From assembly GCF_014873875.1 (NCBI RefSeq), contig NZ_JADBEM010000001.1:310001-374000 (forward strand): 64,000 nt of DNA, given 5' to 3'. A program made the translations under genes and the position numbers. Positions 1-8,882 of the stretch are shown here, piece by piece; positions within the stretch are counted from its first letter, which is position 1; every line of letters begins with the position of its first letter. Origin of the DNA: Actinopolymorpha pittospori (GTDB lineage Bacteria > Actinomycetota > Actinomycetes > Propionibacteriales > Actinopolymorphaceae). Under the pieces are notes generated by a model that saw only the letters and a list, made by a program, of their open reading frames with translations, made no database searches and was not told the DNA's origin.

Positions 1-1
1 G

Positions 2-319
2 CAGGCGTTCATCTGTCAGAGCGCACCGCACTTCTTCTTCTTCGTCATTACCTATCTGACCGGCCTGACGATGTTCTGGAACAAGTACCGGTGCGTGGTG
101 GTCACCCGGGACGCCATCTACGTGTTGGACAGCAGCAAGCTGTCCGGTGGCGCCAGCCCGCAGCGTCTGGCGGCCACGGTGCCGCGCCCTACCCGACTCG
201 GTCCGGTATCCGGGCGTTGGGGGGAGATGAACCTCCTCGGCGAGCGTCATTGGGTCCACAAACGCTTCCACGACCAGATCGCTGCCGCAGACCGGGAGAT
301 CGGCTTTGCCCAGGCATGA
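2..319 (+). CDS. Partial membrane-associated protein, C-terminal part
   Basis: The window opens inside this gene, and the reading frame is open from base 2 to the stop at 317-319. About 105 residues are visible. A hydrophobic, Phe-rich stretch ([13 protein letters not shown]) resembles the end of a membrane helix. It is followed by [18 protein letters not shown], which looks like the start of a bacterial PH-like or YdbT-like module, where a residue pair that senses the 'how it looks on the membrane' surface follows a helix. The tail is basic and Trp-rich. The N-terminus lies outside the window, so the family assignment is a guess. Downstream are only transposase fragments. Confidence 0.5.
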   Translation, partial: QAFICQSAPHFFFFVITYLTGLTMFWNKYRCVVVTRDAIYVLDSSKLSGGASPQRLAATVPRPTRLGPVSGRWGEMNLLGERHWVHKRFHDQIAAADREIGFAQA

Positions 320-329
320 GGATCACGAT

Positions 330-630
330 CAATGGCTGGGGTACCAAATTGAGGGCGGCGTTCTCCAGGCGGGGCTCGAGGGGCGGAGTCCCAGGTGCCA
401 TCCAAAGACCAGTGGCGGTGCCGGTTGTAGACGGTCTTCCAGTTGCTATAGGCGGCCGGAAGGTCCCGCCACGGGCACCCCTGCCCGCGTCCGATGGAAA
501 ATCCCATCGATGACCCTGCGGTGATCAACTCAACGGCGGCCCTGTCGCGGATGAACCGGAAGCAGCGGCTCCAACCGCCGCCACTCCTCATCGCTTAGAT
601 CATGACGGTTCAGACGCTCATCCACACCAG
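330..630 (-). pseudogene. IS5-family transposase relic (N-terminal DUF4096 part)
   Basis: On the minus strand two frames together give the start of an IS5-family transposase. The first piece (about 625-530) reads [19 protein letters not shown], the usual opening. The second piece (about 530-340), in another frame, carries CPWRDLP and [18 protein letters not shown], typical of the DUF4096 domain. No DDE catalytic core follows. The gene is frameshifted and truncated, and the IS630 element at 666-1836 lies just beside its 5' end. Confidence 0.75.
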
Positions 631-663
631 ACCATCTACACGTTGCCCCAGCGGGACACGTCC

Positions 664-1838
664 TAGTGTTGCGTGATTCTGGTTGCGTTACTTTTCGTGT
701 TGTGGCTCGTTGACTCGGTGTGGAGCTTTCGGTGGAGCAGGACGCTGAGTTGCGGGCGTTGGTGAACAGTCGGGATGTGTCGGCCGTGCTGGCGACTCGG
801 GCGCGGATCGTGTTGTGGCATGGGGAAGGTCGGCGTCGTAAGGACATCGCGGAGTTGGCGGGGGTGTCGTTGCCGACGGTGGATCGGTGGGTCCGCCGCC
901 ACGCCGAGCATGGCCTGGCCGGGTTGGACGATCGTGATCGGGCTGCGCCGCGGGTGCAGGTTCCACCGCGGGTGCGGGCTCGGGTGGTGGCGTTGACCAG
1001 GACTTCTCCGCCGGTGGAGACGGGGCTGTCGCACTGGTCGACCCGTGGGTTGGCTGGGTATCTGAAGCGGGTCGAGGGGATCTGTGTGTCGTGGAGCTAT
1101 GTGGCTCGGGTGTGGCGGGAGGAAGGGCTTGCGCCGCACCGGCATGCCACGTTCAAGTTGTCCAAGGATCCCGCGTTCGCGGAGAAGGTCTCCGATGTGG
1201 TCGGGTTGTATCTGGACCCGCCCGGTGGGGCGGTGGTGCTCTCCATCGATGAGAAGACACAGATCCAGGCGTTGGACCGGACTCAGCCGCTGCTGCCGTT
1301 GGACTTCGGCGTGACCGAGAAACGCACCCACGACTATGTGCGGCACGGTGTCACGAACCTGTTCGCAGCCCTGGATGTGGGCACCGGCCAGGTCGTCGGG
1401 GAGTGCAGGCCGACCCGGGACGGGGTGAACTTCCTGGCCTTCTTGAAGAAGGCCGTCAAACCTCATGCGGGCAAGGACATTCATGTGGTGTTGGACAACC
1501 TGTCCACCCACACCACGCCAGAGGTGGAAGCCTGGCTGGAGGAGAATCCGCACGTCAGGTTCCACTTCACCCCGGTCGGATCGAGCTGGATCAACCAGAT
1601 CGAGACGTGGTTCGGGATCCTGACCCGCCAGTCGATCCGCCGCGGCACCTTCACCTCGGTGAACGTGCTGATCAAACAGATCAAGGACTACATCGACACC
1701 TGGAACATCGACGCGAAGCCGTTCGCCTGGACCGCCACCAGCGAAGAGATCCTCGCCAAGGTCCGCCTCGTCCAGACCAACATCAAGAAACTCGTCGACA
1801 ACAACGCGAAATAACACAACCAGAATCACGCAACACTA
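664..1838 (+). mobile_element. Complete IS630-family insertion sequence with TA target duplication
   Basis: The element spans 666-1836 (1171 bases) and is flanked on both sides by the dinucleotide TA (664-665 and 1837-1838), the target duplication expected for the IS630/Tc1 superfamily. Its terminal inverted repeats begin GTGTTGCGTGATTCTGGTTG and match at 24 of the first 25 positions. It holds one intact transposase gene. Near-perfect ends and an open frame suggest a recent, possibly still active insertion. Confidence 0.93.
720..1814 (+). CDS. IS630-family transposase
   Basis: 364-residue DDE transposase that moves the surrounding element by cut and paste at TA sites. An N-terminal helix-turn-helix region (about residues 20-60, with KDIAELAGVSLPTVDRWV) is followed by the RNase H-like catalytic core. 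The catalytic residues are visible: first Asp in VVLSIDEKTQ, second Asp in HVVLDNLSTHT, and Glu in SSWINQIETWFG. The frame is intact from GTG (720) to TAA and the length is normal for the family. The start lies about 54 bases inside the left inverted repeat, as expected. Confidence 0.95.
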   Translation: MELSVEQDAELRALVNSRDVSAVLATRARIVLWHGEGRRRKDIAELAGVSLPTVDRWVRRHAEHGLAGLDDRDRAAPRVQVPPRVRARVVALTRTSPPVETGLSHWSTRGLAGYLKRVEGICVSWSYVARVWREEGLAPHRHATFKLSKDPAFAEKVSDVVGLYLDPPGGAVVLSIDEKTQIQALDRTQPLLPLDFGVTEKRTHDYVRHGVTNLFAALDVGTGQVVGECRPTRDGVNFLAFLKKAVKPHAGKDIHVVLDNLSTHTTPEVEAWLEENPHVRFHFTPVGSSWINQIETWFGILTRQSIRRGTFTSVNVLIKQIKDYIDTWNIDAKPFAWTATSEEILAKVRLVQTNIKKLVDNNAK

Positions 1839-1910
1839 GTGGCTTGGTCGCGGGTTTCGCCACACGATCCAGATTGGCCAGAAGGTTGCTCGCAGAGGTC
1901 TTCGTTCGTC

Positions 1911-2747
1911 TCAGCTGAGCGGCGTCCTCTCTCCTCGATCGAGGTAAGTGACACAGCTGCCCAACCCGCGCCGTTCGACCTCCTCACGGAAGTCCGACAG
2001 GGATGACGTCATCACGTCGTAATCGTCGTAATGGACCGGGACCGCGCGACGCGGCTTCAGCAATGTCAGCAGGTCAACTCCCTGACTGGCATCCATCGTG
2101 ACTATCAGGCCACCCGGCAGTTTGGCGCCGCCCAGGTGGAGCACCGCGAGATCCGCCTGCGGGTAGCGACGTGCGATCTCAGTCAGAGCGTCGTGCATCA
2201 GGGTGTCGCCGGTGATGTAGAGCCGGTGCAGGACCCTCCCGTCCTTGCTGAGCTCCAGCATCGTGCCCATGACCGGCGGCAGTAGTAGACGGGCCGGGCC
2301 AGGGGCGTGCAGGCCTGGTAGGGCGGTCAGGCGCAGTGTCGTGCCGTCCTTGCTGAGTTCGTGGTGTTCCCACGTGCGCAGGCCAAGTGCCCGACGAAAG
2401 CCGTGCCAGCCCTGCAGTCGCCGCGACGCGTGTGGTGTCGTGATGATTGGGAGACTGCGGTCCAGACGTCGGCGCGCGATCCGGTCCCAGTGGTCGCCGT
2501 GCAGGTGTGACAGAACGACGGCGTCGAGTTCGGGTAGCTCGTCGATCGATAGCGCCGGGTTGGTCAATCGTTTGGTGGACAGTCCGTGGCCGAGATAGGC
2601 CCTCTGGCCGCGGTGCAGGAAGTTCGGGTCAGTAAGCAGCGTGAACGAGCCATAGCGGATCAGCGTGGTCGCGTTGCCGATGAACATGAGCTCGCCGAAC
2701 TGACCCGGCCCATCACTTACCAGCACGGGTCCAGGTTGCGAGTCCAC
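1911..2747 (-). CDS. MBL-fold metal-dependent hydrolase
   Basis: 278-residue protein of the metallo-beta-lactamase superfamily, close in layout to UlaG-like and N-acyl-phosphatidylethanolamine phospholipase-like hydrolases. It opens with GELMFIGNATTLIRYGSFTLLTDPNF, where the TDPNF Asp is typical of the first beta-sandwich. The zinc-binding motif SHLHGDHWD (HxHxDH) lies near residues 80-88. Further metal ligands are plausible in ITGDTLMHDA and PVHYDDYD. No signal peptide is visible, so it is probably cytoplasmic. The substrate cannot be deduced. It stands alone, convergent with nothing intact, just right of the IS630 element. Confidence 0.85.
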   Translation of the reverse strand: MDSQPGPVLVSDGPGQFGELMFIGNATTLIRYGSFTLLTDPNFLHRGQRAYLGHGLSTKRLTNPALSIDELPELDAVVLSHLHGDHWDRIARRRLDRSLPIITTPHASRRLQGWHGFRRALGLRTWEHHELSKDGTTLRLTALPGLHAPGPARLLLPPVMGTMLELSKDGRVLHRLYITGDTLMHDALTEIARRYPQADLAVLHLGGAKLPGGLIVTMDASQGVDLLTLLKPRRAVPVHYDDYDVMTSSLSDFREEVERRGLGSCVTYLDRGERTPLS

Positions 2748-3055
2748 GCCGTTCCCTTACCCGACGCCGCGTGATCATCCACCCGCCCGGACCATGAGGA
2801 GCGACCTTGAGGGCCCTGAGTTCGCTCGTCAGAGGCCGGGGACTCCTCAACCATCTGAAGGCCCACGATGGGCGCGAGGTCCGTCCTGACCACATGAGGT
2901 CGGGCGGCTCGGCGCGGCGCCCGAGCCTGAAGGCTCTTGACAGGATGGCTGGACGGGACGGGCTGGGGCTGGTTCCCGGCGGGGGGCCGGTGTGTGTGGT
3001 AGCCAGGAAGAGGTCGGACACATCTCCATGACGCAGGGACGACGGGGGTGGCGCG
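2748..3055. other. Intergenic region between two divergent genes
   Basis: This 308-base stretch separates the divergently read MBL hydrolase and methyltransferase genes, so both promoters should lie here. No ORF looks coding, and I could not pick out a convincing -35/-10 pair. Confidence 0.4.
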
Positions 3056-3713
3056 GTGTGGATGCTGAGACTTCCAGGTGTTTACGCGCCTCAGGACGAC
3101 TCGTGGCTCCTGATGGCTGCCCTGGGCCGGGAGCGGCTGCCGAGCGGAGCGCGGGTGCTGGATCTGTGTACCGGCAGTGGGCTGCTGGCCGTGGCGGCGG
3201 CGCGCGCGGGCGCGGAGGAGGTCATGGCGGTGGACATCTCCCGGCGGGCGGTGTGGACGGCGTGGACCAACGCGAGACTTCGCCGCCTTCGGGTCGCGGT
3301 GCGCCGTGGCGATCTCGGTGCACCCGTTCTCGGCCAGCGGTTCGACCTAGTCCTCGCGAACCCGCCGTATGTCCCCGCCCTGCGCACCGTCCCGGAAAGG
3401 ACGAGCCGGGCCGGGCTCGGCTGGGACGCGGGGTGGGACGGTCGGGCCCTGCTCGACCCACTGTGCGCGCTGCTGCCGCGCATGTTGAGTTCGCACGGCG
3501 TGGTGCTGCTGGTCCACTCCGCGCTGTGCGGGGTCGGCCGGACGATCCGGCGGCTACGGGACGTCGGTATGCGGGCCCACGTGGCCGACCGTCTCGTGAT
3601 TCCCGTTCGGCCCGGTGATGTGGGCGCGGGCGTCCTGGTTGGAAGAACGCGGCTACATCCGACCGGGACAGCGCGAGGAGCAGCTAGTCGTGATCCGGGG
3701 AGAGATGCCATGA
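3056..3713 (+). pseudogene. HemK-like class I SAM methyltransferase, one frameshift near the C-terminus
   Basis: The start MWMLRLPGVYAPQDDSWLL and the motifs VLDLCTGSGLLAVAAARAGA (SAM binding) and LVLANPPYVP (NPPY catalytic loop) mark a HemK/PrmC-like methyltransferase that would modify Gln or Asn in a protein. The frame shifts at about 3603-3606: RLVIP is in the starting frame, but PFGPVMWARASWLEERGYI and the family ending EEQLVVIRGEMP are read only after skipping one base. The repaired gene ends at TGA 3711-3713, a normal length of about 218 residues. In the unshifted frame translation runs on to 4246 through unrelated antisense sequence. In other actinobacteria such genes sit with iron-containing redox enzymes like the one at 13470-14561. 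Sequencing error is possible. Confidence 0.75.
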
Positions 3714-3724
3714 GCTGGGGGGTT

Positions 3725-4066
3725 TTAGAGGACGGGCAGGTAGTGAGGATCTTCGCGGGCGGTCCCATCCTCGTAGGCCCCGATTCCCGCGTAGAGCACT
3801 TCGGCGATCCGGTGGTGGGTGAGGGCCGAGCATGTCGCCGGCACCCTGTTCGCCGCTCGCCACACCGGCGAGGCCCTTGGTCGTCTCGCCCACCTTGCCG
3901 CCGAGCTTGCCCAACATCTGCCCCCCTTCGCCGAGACGTAGGCCTGGCCCGCCTCGACCAACCGTTGGGTCGCCGGGTTCTCCGATGCAGCCTTGCGGAC
4001 GCCATCTCCGATGTCGGAAAGGTTCACCGCCTCCGGCCGCACACGGCCGCTCGATGTCTGACTCAT
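3725..4066 (-). pseudogene. Frameshifted relic beside gas-vesicle-type accessory gene (possible SRPBCC protein N-terminus)
   Basis: The minus-strand frame begins MSQTSSGRVRPEAVNLSDI and runs to VSAKGG. At a run of six C on the plus strand (about 3912-3917) the frame changes, and MLGKLGGKVGETTKGLAGVA continues in the next frame. This pattern (short helical head, then LGGKxGETTK) resembles the N-terminal extension of the SRPBCC proteins that follow the adjacent gene family in Streptomyces gas-vesicle clusters; that link is from memory of the family and is moderate. The SRPBCC fold itself is missing. The tail HRIAEVLYAGIGAY resembles a peptide coded at about 45189-45217. Confidence 0.5.
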
Positions 4067-4099
4067 GTCACTCCCCCTTTCGACTCGGCACCTGCCGAG

Positions 4100-4768
4100 T
4101 CAGCCACGGCTACCGCCGCGCCGTCCGGTGCCCGTCGGCGTACGGGACTCCTCCGGCTCGCGCTGCCTTGGCGGCGACGCCCGGCGTCCGCGTTCCGGCG
4201 CGCCACGACGTTGATCGGAGTGGTCCCGCCCCCGACCAGCAGCTGACGGGCGCCGCTCCTCCTCTTCGCCTTCCTCGGGCTCCTCCTCGCGCTGCTCGGC
4301 CTTGGGAGCGCCCTCCTCCTCTTCCTCGCGCTGCTCGGCCTTGGGAGCGCCCTCCTCCTCTTCCTCGCCTTCCTCGGGCTCCTCCTCGCGCTGCTCGGCC
4401 TTGGCAGCGCCCTCCTCCTCTTCCTCGCCTTCCTCGGGCTCCTCCTCGCTTTCGCCCTTCGACCGCGCACCGGCTAGCCTCGCGGTGCGCTCCTCCAGAC
4501 GATCCGCCAGGCCCTCAAGAGGCCGGCTGAGGGCAGACATCGCCGCAGCCCGGCCTGTCGACATCAGCTCGCCGCGAACATCGCCGACGATCCGGCCGAC
4601 CTCGGGCGACTCGGACAGCCGACCCACCACTTCCTTCCCGAGCGCACGCATGTCGAGACGTTTACCGACGAGCACCGACCCCAACAAGAGAGCCAACTTG
4701 ACCTTCTTCCGCCGGCCAAGGATGTACCCGCCTATCACAGCCAGGGAAATCTTTGTCGAGTCGTTCAT
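4100..4768 (-). CDS. Gas-vesicle-cluster-type accessory protein with acidic repeat tail
   Basis: 222 residues. The start at 4768 is preferred over TTG 4783 because AGAGGAGG sits 4-5 bases upstream of it. The N-terminal 100 residues (ISLAVIGGYILGRRKKVKLA, then a second hydrophobic stretch and RLEERTARL) match small proteins coded next to actinobacterial gas-vesicle genes, often misannotated as DNA primase. After about residue 110 comes a Glu-rich tail of repeated EEEPEEGEEEEEGA and KAEQREE blocks, whose DNA is a set of near-identical tandem repeats at about 4253-4455. No gvpA or other structural gas-vesicle gene is present in the window, so its role here is unclear. Confidence 0.6.
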   Translation of the reverse strand: MNDSTKISLAVIGGYILGRRKKVKLALLLGSVLVGKRLDMRALGKEVVGRLSESPEVGRIVGDVRGELMSTGRAAAMSALSRPLEGLADRLEERTARLAGARSKGESEEEPEEGEEEEEGAAKAEQREEEPEEGEEEEEGAPKAEQREEEEEGAPKAEQREEEPEEGEEEERRPSAAGRGRDHSDQRRGAPERGRRASPPRQREPEESRTPTGTGRRGGSRG

Positions 4769-7536
4769 GTTCCTCCTCTTCAAACGGTCGCCCCAGCCAC
4801 GGTCAGGCAGGTGGGCGCCCTCAAACTGGTCAAGGAGTACGCCCTCCTCACCAAAACGACGTCACCGGTTTTCGGTCGGTGTAGCCCAACCCTGATGAGC
4901 TACCCGACCGCGGGCAATGCCCGGCGCCACGCTTGCCGGCCCGCGCCACTTTGGTGGATTTCGCGCCCTCGCACCGCCTTCGGACCGTGGACCGAGTTCA
5001 CCATTCGCCGCTACCCGCCGGAACCGCGACCACTTCGGTCTGACTCAGCGGATCCCCGCGACAGATGTCGATCAGGTATAACCCGAGTGCGACACTTCCA
5101 GACGCCCGACGACACGGATCCGTTGTTGATCCTCTGTCGCACCGTAGGCACCGAAGTCGAGCGCCCAGACCACACATCAGACCGCCGCAGGCAGGACTTG
5201 CGGCCCTTAGCTTGCGGAAATAAGCCTGGTGGCGCCGCTGCCGGGCGCGCCCTACCGGCCCGTCGTGTGCGCGGCGCGCCACGGGCCGGGGACGGCGCTA
5301 TCATCGCCCGCAGCAATCGGTCGCCCTCGAAGCTGCAGACATCCCGGCGATCCCACCGTGGGACCGGCTGGGTCGGTCCTTCTGCGCGCGAGCTCTAACG
5401 ACACCCTGGATCCTCGAGCGTTGGCAGATGACGGCACGGTCCGGCGCCGGGGGGGTGTGGTGGTCAGCCTGGAATACCTTTGCGCCCCGCGCCCGGCCTA
5501 GGCGGTGGGCAAGATCAGCTTGCACTTCAAACTTGAGGCCGACGTCGAGCGGCACACGACGAACCCAGCGCCGTGAGCGAGCTTCACATCGATGCGAAGG
5601 GCAACTTGGACAGAGTACTGGAGCCCGGCTTTGTGCCGGCCCGCCGCTAATGGTGCCCCTCTCAGAGAGACGGTGGCCGGTAGCCTGTCTGCTGCAGGGA
5701 CGACACCGGCCTTACCGGATGCAAGGCACTGCGCCAAGGCCTACCAGCGAGGGCGATGTGGCGCTGTCCTCGGAGGCCCTCGCATCGCTTTGGGACCGGG
5801 CCGGCCCGGGATGGGGACTTGTGGCCGCGCCCGGCCCGCGCAAGGGGTCGCTGTCATGACCCCTGCTGCCATTCAGATTTTACGCGCGGTAACTGGCAGG
5901 GTCGCAGAGACAATGGGCCCCCAGCAGCAGGGACCTGAAACGTATGCTTCTGGCTTGCCCTCCGCGGCCGTCCCGGCTTCCTAGCCACGCCTCGGCCTGC
6001 GAGCGGCTCCCCAGCGCCCCGGAGTATGTACAGCAACCGCAGGCGGGCAGCCAGGTTCGCGAGTTCGCGGGCTGGCTAACGGCTCGACTACCGGCAGCTC
6101 GGCGTAGCGGAATCGTAGGGCTGCAGGCGCGCGGCGAAAATAGTCCTCGTCGAGCATCTTGACGCCGCACTCGAACTGGTGGCCGGTGCCCCGGACGGAG
6201 TCGCGCACCAGCCGCAGGACAGTGGTCGGTGGCCTGCGCAGCGTGCTCGCCACAACCGACAAACCGAGGCACCTCCCGGCTCCAACTCGCGGCCGACCGC
6301 ACGATGTCACCCAGCCCAGAGCAAGCAAGGGCCGCTCGGCGATACCTCTGCATGTGGTGGGTCCGCGTCGAGGGGACGAGACTGGAGGCCAGGTAGGTAG
6401 CGAAGGCGGGGCGCTCACGCCGCCACCCACCGGATGTTCGTGATGCGCCCGGTCAGACGCAGACCAGCGGCGACGGATCACGAAGCCTTCGAGCCTCGTG
6501 CGGCAGGAACCGGCACGGACCGTGGACCGGCCGAAGACCAAGAAGGCGGCGACGCAGCGAAGGCGCCAACGCTCATGGGTGCCAGGGCGCTGGGGTCCAC
6601 GTGCAGTTCCGGCTCCCCTCCCGCCGTTCGGGGGCTGCACCGAAGGAAGGTGTGGCGAAGGGAGCGCCTGTGGCGCCGGAGCGGCGAGGATGCGGTCCCG
6701 AACATCCGCGGGGCCGGGGCACAGGGGACGAACCCGATGCTGATCCTGGCCCCGACGGATGACAGGTTGAGGGTGTCGGGAACCACTCCGACGCTGGTCT
6801 CAACCCGGGGAGTCGGACGAGTCCGACCGGGCCCAAGTTTAGGGCCAAAGGGGGCGACGGATCCGGACTCGATGTGGGTCATGCTCGGCTCCGGTGCCCG
6901 ACGAACTCCGGAGCAGGGGCGGCAAGCTCCGGCCGGGCACCGCCGGGGTGGAGGGCATCGACGGCGACTCAACTGGGTGCCCGCCGCGTAGCTTGGGAAG
7001 GCACACCCTCCAGCGCGAGGGAGGGCTGGACCGGGATCGAGAAGAGCACCGTCGTCGCGAGGGTCCTCGAAGTGGGGAGCCTCATTTCGGTGCGAGTCAA
7101 CTTGGGCGGGGCCGACTGGTTCCGACTGCGGGCCGCCCTGCCAGTAGTGCCGATCCTAAACAGGCGGCGGCCGGTGTAGTCCCGCACACTCCTGGAGGGG
7201 CTACACCGACCGTTATGAGCGGTGCAGTCTCGCACCGCTTGTGGACTGACCCGGACAGGCTCACGGCGGGATGCCCGATCCAGGTCAGCCGCGTTCAATC
7301 CGCGAGGGATTCTCCTGCCGTCGCCCGCAGCGTAGGCACAGGCATGCCTCCGGAACAGGTGACAATTGGCCCTCGCGACAAGGACTTACGGCGTAAGCTA
7401 GCCTGCCTTCCTCGGCCCGAGTGTGTGTCCGGTCTTGCCTGAAGGTAACCGACGGCGCCCCGCTCGGGAGGAGCGGGTGTGTGCCTGCCCCGACTCCCAC
7501 TACGGGCTCGCCTCCGGTCAGTCGCGGCCCCTTCGA
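4769..7536. other. 2.8 kb without a convincing gene
   Basis: Several open frames occur on both strands, but none shows a recognisable domain, a good ribosome-binding site or normal residue composition. A minus frame at about 6090-6290 (VLRLVRDSVRGTGHQFECGV) is the most protein-like piece and may be a relic. The only clear structure is the inverted repeat at 7168-7212. This is unusually long non-coding DNA for an actinobacterium and looks like decayed genes. Confidence 0.5.
7168..7225. repeat. Inverted repeat sharing a 25-base word with 17347-17371
   Basis: CGGCCGGTGTAG (7168-7179) pairs with CTACACCGACCG (7201-7212) with one mismatch, leaving a 21-base loop. The reverse complement of 7201-7225 matches 17347-17371 at 23 of 25 positions. 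Two distant copies of one word, one of them in a hairpin, suggest the ends of a lost mobile element. Confidence 0.5.
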
Positions 7537-8202
7537 TCAACCTCCCTGATCAGAGACGTGACCTTTCTCCTCGCGCACCTTCTGGCTCGTGGCGTTGGCG
7601 GCTTGCTTCGCAGTCCCCTTGAGTTCCTCGCCGGCTTCGCGAGCCTGGCCCTTGGCTTCCTCCGCCACACGCTGTCCGGATTCCTGAACGGCCTCCTTGA
7701 CCGGCTCCACTATGCCTTCCCCGCGTTCTCTCAACTGCTGCCCGGCCATCTCCTCGCGTTCGGTGGTTGGCAGCACGGACGCCAAGAGCAGGCCGGCTCC
7801 GAAGGCAACCACTCCGGCGGCGAGTGGGTTGCCCTGCGTTCGCTGCGACACCTGGCCAGGTGTCGACCGCACTGTTTCGACGGCCTGTCCGGTCGCACGC
7901 TCTATGGTGTCGGCGGCGTGGCCGGCCCTCTCCCGCATCGCGTCGGCCGTCTGGTCGGCCCTCTCCCGCGTGGTCGCGGCGACGTCGTCCAGCTGCCTAC
8001 CAGTCAGCGCCGTGGTCTGCTCGGCGCTGCCCATGACTCGCCGCCCCGCACGCCGCACCGATCGTTTCAGGCGGGCACCGCGACGCCGCACGACATGGCT
8101 AGGTCTGACACGTTCCGCCAGTCGTTCGATGTCGTCGGCGAGTTCCGCGCGAGTCTGGTAAATGTCGTCCTTCAGCTGATCCGGCTCGGATGGCGTAACC
8201 AC
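7537..8202 (-). CDS. DUF3618 domain protein
   Basis: 221 residues from GTG at 8202, chosen because GAAGGAGG lies 7 bases upstream. The N-terminus (PDQLKDDIYQTRAELADDIE, then LAERVRPSHVVRRRG) is the DUF3618 signature, a helical segment found in actinobacterial membrane-linked stress proteins. A central helix (NPLAAGVVAFGAGLLLASVL, about residues 125-145) should cross or sit on the membrane. The C-terminal third is an amphipathic, Ala/Glu/Lys-rich helix like LEA or YtxH proteins. It overlaps the upstream holin-like gene by 31 bases and is the last gene of a three-gene operon. The exact role is unknown. Confidence 0.85.
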   Translation of the reverse strand: MVTPSEPDQLKDDIYQTRAELADDIERLAERVRPSHVVRRRGARLKRSVRRAGRRVMGSAEQTTALTGRQLDDVAATTRERADQTADAMRERAGHAADTIERATGQAVETVRSTPGQVSQRTQGNPLAAGVVAFGAGLLLASVLPTTEREEMAGQQLRERGEGIVEPVKEAVQESGQRVAEEAKGQAREAGEELKGTAKQAANATSQKVREEKGHVSDQGG

Positions 8203-8600
8203 TCCGCGTCCTCCTTCAACGTCTCGACGGTCCGCTCCGGCTTCGACGGGACACGACGCAACCGGACTCGACCTGATGCGTACAACGTCAGGCTGACCAG
8301 CAGCCAGATGCCGGTGACGACAAGCGCTGCCCAGGCTGGATCCAACACATGCGCCAACGCGAACACCGCGGCCAACGAGCCGAACAGCAGGACCATGTGG
8401 GCAGCGACTCCCGCGCCGCCGAACATGCCCGCCGCCTTGCCCGCCTTCGCGGCTTCGTCCCGTATCTCGATCCTGGCCAGCTCTGCTTCCTGCCGGAGCA
8501 GTCGGGAGGCGTCTCCACTGATGCGGGCCAGAAGCTGCCCGGTGGAGGCCGAGTCCTCGGCCGCCCTCCGCTCGATACGCCGCAACTGATCGGTCGTCAT
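8172..8600 (-). CDS. Holin-X family (phage holin superfamily III) membrane protein
   Basis: 142 residues. The family is an actinobacterial integral membrane protein, usually with DUF3618 and YtxH-like neighbours, as here; despite the name it is not linked to phage. An N-terminal helix (ISGDASRLLRQEAELARIEI) precedes two membrane helices at about residues 58-80 (GVAAHMVLLFGSLAAVFALA) and 86-108 (AWAALVVTGIWLLVSLTLYA). Its ATG overlaps the stop of the upstream gene by four bases, so the genes are translationally coupled. Function is inferred only from family and context: membrane stress or envelope. Confidence 0.9.
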   Translation of the reverse strand: MTTDQLRRIERRAAEDSASTGQLLARISGDASRLLRQEAELARIEIRDEAAKAGKAAGMFGGAGVAAHMVLLFGSLAAVFALAHVLDPAWAALVVTGIWLLVSLTLYASGRVRLRRVPSKPERTVETLKEDAEWLRHPSRIS

Positions 8601-8882
8601 GGGAGATCCTCAGGGGCACGGTGCAGCGGGTCGCTGTCGCTTCCCATGCGCATGTCCCGGCTCGTCGGATCCGCCGTCAGCGGTCGAGTCTGTCCTTTCG
8701 TGGCGGCGCGGGCCAGCCTGCCCACCGCGAAACCCGCCGCCGCGGCACCAACCAGGAAGGCCACCGGCCTGCGACGCGCGAACCCCTCGACGTCCTGGAG
8801 AATTCCGTCCATGCCGCGGTCGTCCAAGTGGTCAGCGGCCCTACGCCCACCGTGAGCGACATCCCGCACAAGGCCATAGTAG
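8597..8882 (-). pseudogene. 3' half of a YtxH/DUF3618-operon gene split by an IS701-family element
   Basis: The frame continues YYGLVRDVAHGGRRAADHLD, then FARRRPVAFLVGAAAAGFAV (a membrane helix) and a short basic tail, ending at 8597 with a four-base overlap with the holin-like gene. The N-terminal half lies on the far side of the element at 10337-10635. Joining NSPVY from there to YGLV here restores one open frame of about 190 residues. The element has therefore disrupted the first gene of the operon and separated the downstream two genes from their promoter. Confidence 0.85.

Noticed and set aside
3710..3835. Possible CDGSH-type peptide GGPILVGP after the methyltransferase
   Set aside because: No Cys-rich CDGSH motif follows, and the same DNA codes on the other strand for a relic tail found again at 45 kb.
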